Shown: piece after piece, positions 7,239 to 8,954 of the stretch | How the letters are laid out: each line of letters starts with the position of its first letter | How positions within the stretch are numbered: position 1 is the stretch's first letter | Assembly: GCA_002371755.1 (NCBI GenBank) | Contig: DFGM01000161.1 | Coordinates: 1 to 8,954 of the forward strand | Reading direction: 5' to 3' | DNA length: 8,954 nt | From: Verrucomicrobia bacterium UBA3750 | Lineage (GTDB): Bacteria > Verrucomicrobiota > Kiritimatiellia > RFP12 > UBA1067 | The notes under the pieces: generated by a model | Database searches by the model: none | The model's input: only the letters and a program-made list of their open reading frames with translations | Told to the model about the DNA's origin: nothing | Program-made: the position numbers and the translations under genes

Positions 7239-7314
7239 GCGTACCCTATTCTGTGTTTCTCCAAGGGTGCTTGGTCGTGCCTCGATTGAGATACCATCTA
7301 GGGTACGCTTTTTT
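7239..7314 (+). terminator. Intrinsic terminator or attenuator before the nuclease gene
   Basis: GCGTACCCTA (7239-7248) is perfectly complementary to TAGGGTACGC (7299-7308), and six T residues follow (7309-7314). The 50-nt apical part contains its own hairpin, CCAAG (7261-7265) with CTTGG (7270-7274), which shortens the effective loop. It lies 32 bases before ATG 7347 with no promoter seen in the gap, so expression of the downstream genes should depend on readthrough. Confidence 0.85.
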
Positions 7315-7346
7315 CATGTTGGTAGGACGATGAACAAGGAGAGTGT

Positions 7347-8519
7347 ATGAAGAAGAACGAAGCGCGAAAGAAAGGCGCGGCTCTTGTGAAGAGCAACGCG
7401 ATCGGCGCGGAGAAATCCTACGTTGCGTGGATTGCTGACCTCAAACGCCGCTACCGCGCAACGCAGATCAAGGCGGCGGTCGCCGTCAATTCCGCGATGC
7501 TCGAATTCTACTGGACGCTTGGTATGGACATAAGCGGCAAGTATCCAGGGAAAAAGCGAAACATCGGCTTCTTCGACAACTTGAGCAATGATCTTTGCCT
7601 TGGCATAAAGAATCCAGTTGGCTTATCCGCACGAAGTCTGAAATATTCCCTTGCCTTTTATCAGCTGTACAGTTATCGGCAACAACTTGTTGCCGATAAC
7701 GACGATGCTGCTTATCTTCAACAACTTGCTGAAGATAACGGCGTTGCAGATCTTATGAAAATCCCTTGGGGACATCATATTGTTATCATCGGGAAAAGCA
7801 AAGGCGACAGAGACAAGGCGCTTTTCTATGTCCGCAAGACCATAGAGAACGGCTGGAGTCGTACCGATCTTCAGGTAGCGATAAATGAGGGCCTCTACGA
7901 AAAGACCGGCAAAGCAGTAACGAATTTCTCCGGCACGCTACCAGCTCCTGACGGATATCTAGCAAAGGAACTTATAAAGAACGAGTATTCCTTTGCGTTG
8001 ACGGAAACCGTGGACGAGAACAACGAACGCGATATCGAGAAGGCGCTCGTGCGGAACATCACGCGGACGCTGACGGAACTTGGCGGCGGATTCGCATATG
8101 TCGGGCATCAGGTGCGCGTCAACGTCGGCGGCGAGGATTTTTGGCCAGACTTGATCTTCTACCATTTGAAGAGCCGCAGGTATCTGGTGATTGAACTCAA
8201 GGCAGTCAACTTCAAGCCTGAGCATATCGGACAGCTCGGATTCTATATGGTCGCGGTTGACAGGCAGCTGAAGAACGAGTGGGACGCTCCTACTGTCGGG
8301 CTTGTCCTGTGCAGGGACGGCAACAAAACGGTAATCGAGTACGCCTTGAGCGTCACCGACAAGCCGATGGGCGTAGCCAGATACCGCCTGACACAAAAGA
8401 CGCCCAGGGAACTCTCCTCAATGAAACATGCCGTTGCGAAGCTTGGCTCCGTTGTTGACGCAACGATTGCCGACGCAGAGCGACAGATTACCGCGGCAAA
8501 GGAGGGGAAATTCCAATGA
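7347..8519 (+). CDS. DUF1016/YhcG-family PD-(D/E)XK nuclease domain protein
   Basis: The protein has 390 residues. ATG 7347 is preceded by AAGGAG (7336-7341) with 5-base spacing. The N-terminal DUF1016 region (about 25-110) has the family pattern AVNSAMLEFYWTLG...SNDL...GLSARSLKYSLAFYQLY. The IPWGHH motif is at 139-144, followed by YVRKTIENGWSR and TNFSGTLP. The C-terminal nuclease domain (about 225-365) shows Glu231, Asp268 in FWPDLIFYH, and E283-L-K285 in YLVIELKA, then GQLGFY and VGLVLC strands. These are the expected PD-(D/E)XK active-site residues, so it is probably an intact metal-dependent nuclease. The family is common, often sits near restriction or other defence genes, and has no agreed substrate. 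Residues 110-135 hold a 13-residue tandem repeat encoded by two DNA palindromes. The stop overlaps the next start (ATGA), which points to translational coupling with a helicase. A leader terminator upstream suggests regulation by attenuation. Confidence 0.95.
   Translation: MKKNEARKKGAALVKSNAIGAEKSYVAWIADLKRRYRATQIKAAVAVNSAMLEFYWTLGMDISGKYPGKKRNIGFFDNLSNDLCLGIKNPVGLSARSLKYSLAFYQLYSYRQQLVADNDDAAYLQQLAEDNGVADLMKIPWGHHIVIIGKSKGDRDKALFYVRKTIENGWSRTDLQVAINEGLYEKTGKAVTNFSGTLPAPDGYLAKELIKNEYSFALTETVDENNERDIEKALVRNITRTLTELGGGFAYVGHQVRVNVGGEDFWPDLIFYHLKSRRYLVIELKAVNFKPEHIGQLGFYMVAVDRQLKNEWDAPTVGLVLCRDGNKTVIEYALSVTDKPMGVARYRLTQKTPRELSSMKHAVAKLGSVVDATIADAERQITAAKEGKFQ
7672..7739. repeat. Two adjacent 29-bp palindromes within the nuclease gene
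   Basis: Unit 1 (7672-7700) is a perfect 14-bp inverted repeat around a single C: GTTATCGGCAACAA / TTGTTGCCGATAAC. Unit 2 (7711-7739) is CTTATCTTCAACAA / TTGCTGAAGATAAC around C, with 12 of 14 pairs retained. A 10-bp gap gives a 39-bp period, that is, a 13-codon in-frame duplication (YRQQLVADNDDAA then YLQQLAEDNGVAD). Between units, a GG/CC pair of positions has become TT/AA, keeping the pairing. The repeat sits just before the IPWGHH motif, in what I believe is a variable stretch of this family. Confidence 0.9.
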
Positions 8520-8954
8520 ATAATGTGCAGAGCATAATTGCTGAGATTCAGCATGGGCGACGATGCTTCATCATCAAAGGAGCAGCCGGAACGGGTAAGA
8601 CGACTCTCATTCGCTCGCTCGTTCCTGCTTTAAGGGCACAAGGCTTTCATCCCGCACTTATGGCTCCAACGGGAGGTGCCGCTATGGTACTCGGAAAGAG
8701 GACAGGATGCGAGAACCGCAGAAGCCGAGAGGACGGGGAGTGGCGAAAAATCAATAAAACCCAATGTTTTCGGGTGGTGAAATGCGTGTCGGGGAATAGA
8801 AAACGCTTCATAAAAAGGGTGAAAAAATGTCCGAAAAATACAAAAATATTTGCGAGATTCTTGCGAGAAAATGAGCGGGGCGCGGGACAAGCCCGCGTAA
8901 CGGGGACATCTTCTTCTGTCTTCTTCTACATACCCAGGAATATCCCCAGTTTTT
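8516..8954 (+). pseudogene. RecD/Pif1-like helicase, N-terminal part only; apparently disrupted after about 66 codons
   Basis: ATG 8516 overlaps the nuclease stop codon (ATGA) and follows a very strong ribosome site, AAAGGAGG (8498-8505). The first 64 residues match the start of a superfamily-1 RecD/Pif1 type helicase: Walker A GAAGTGKTT at residues 22-30, then MAPTGGAAMVLGKRTG at 49-64, corresponding to motif Ia. The usual Arg of the TGRAA motif is Gly54. After about Glu66 (near 8713) the expected continuation toward the TIH motif is missing. The frame stays open to the window edge with Lys/Arg-rich residues that do not resemble a helicase; no Walker B or later motif is seen. An insertion, a deletion junction or an assembly join are all possible. 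In intact relatives the protein would be expected to unwind DNA with the nuclease as partner (inference). The true end is not in the window. Confidence 0.65.
8714..8954. other. Unassigned segment downstream of the helicase break
   Basis: This stretch is richer in A and in homopolymer runs than the gene it follows. It contains a hairpin CGCGGG/CCCGCG (8881-8886, 8892-8897), a direct repeat TTGCGAGA (8850-8857, 8861-8868), a TCTTCTTCT direct repeat (8909-8917, 8919-8927), and an imperfect inverted pair GGGGACAT (8902-8909) / ATATCCCC (8940-8947) followed by a T-run at the window edge. A 15-codon frame, ATG 8827 to TGA 8872-8874 (MSEKYKNICEILARK), has a weak AAGGG upstream. I recognise no transposase and no full terminal repeat. 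It looks like intergenic or mobile-element-edge DNA rather than coding sequence. Confidence 0.45.

Larger units (their letters stand above)
7066..7314 (+). ncRNA. Structured leader or small RNA of about 250 nt, of unrecognised family
   Basis: The transcript is bounded by a near-consensus promoter and an intrinsic terminator, and there is no ORF longer than about 20 codons between them. Helices visible by eye are TCAATCGA (7169-7176) with TCGATTGA (7282-7289), extended by a G-U pair; GGAGA plus CAGAATA (7194-7198, 7201-7207) with TATTCTG and TCTCC (7247-7253, 7258-7262); CCAAG (7261-7265) with CTTGG (7270-7274); and the terminator stem. The first two helices and the terminator stem (7239-7248 with 7299-7308) cannot coexist without a pseudoknot, which is the layout expected of an attenuator. 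I checked by eye for tmRNA, SRP RNA and RNase P signatures and found none. It could be a cis-acting attenuator of the nuclease-helicase genes or an independent small RNA. The 5' end is predicted from the promoter only. Confidence 0.65.

Noticed and set aside
7066..7314. Retron msr-msd, tmRNA, SRP RNA or RNase P RNA
   Set aside because: No reverse transcriptase gene follows, and the short conserved signatures of tmRNA, SRP RNA and RNase P RNA were not found by eye.

Overview
The window looks like chromosomal DNA from a gut- or rumen-type member of the Verrucomicrobiota/Kiritimatiellae or a related PVC lineage. This is an inference. It rests on moderately high GC, a nearly 2,000-residue secreted protein that combines LamG-like, lamin-tail (LTD) and CotH-kinase modules, and hairpin-rich intergenic DNA. 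No taxonomic marker gene is present. All credible genes read on the + strand, and no rRNA or tRNA was seen.

Left part (1-6435): the 3' end of an unrecognised, probably secreted protein stops at 315 and is followed by a strong rho-independent terminator (361-397). A plausible promoter (437-465) then precedes the large gene at 520-6435. Its product has a Sec signal peptide, an N-terminal all-beta region, two tandem LamG-like repeats, an LTD, a linker domain, a CotH-type atypical kinase, two further LTD-like modules and a C-terminal beta domain. It is probably an extracellular or cell-surface protein. One acidic residue of the CotH metal-binding motif is replaced by Asn.

Middle (6436-7346, 911 bases without a conventional gene): this stretch is dense in structured DNA. 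It holds a long GC-rich hairpin; seven 14-bp palindromes at an exact 23-bp period, flanked flush on both sides by an 18-bp inverted repeat; a smaller hairpin; a GC-rich REP-like hairpin; and a 91-bp element with 21-bp inverted arms. It ends with a near-consensus sigma-70 promoter (7031-7059), a leader RNA of about 250 nt, and an intrinsic terminator (7239-7314) only 32 bases before the next start codon. Alternative helices in the leader exclude the terminator stem, so attenuation of the downstream genes is a reasonable hypothesis.

Right part (7347-8954): a DUF1016/YhcG-type PD-(D/E)XK nuclease gene overlaps by ATGA the start of a RecD/Pif1-like helicase gene, which suggests a translationally coupled nuclease-helicase operon. 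The helicase similarity stops after about 66 codons (near 8713). What follows is open but not helicase-like, so the gene appears disrupted or recombined in this genome, or the contig ends in another element. Inside the nuclease gene, two adjacent 29-bp palindromes encode a 13-residue tandem repeat and differ by compensatory base changes.

The best candidates for something undescribed are the palindrome array (6511-6709) and the combination of leader RNA, DUF1016 nuclease and helicase (7031 to the end).
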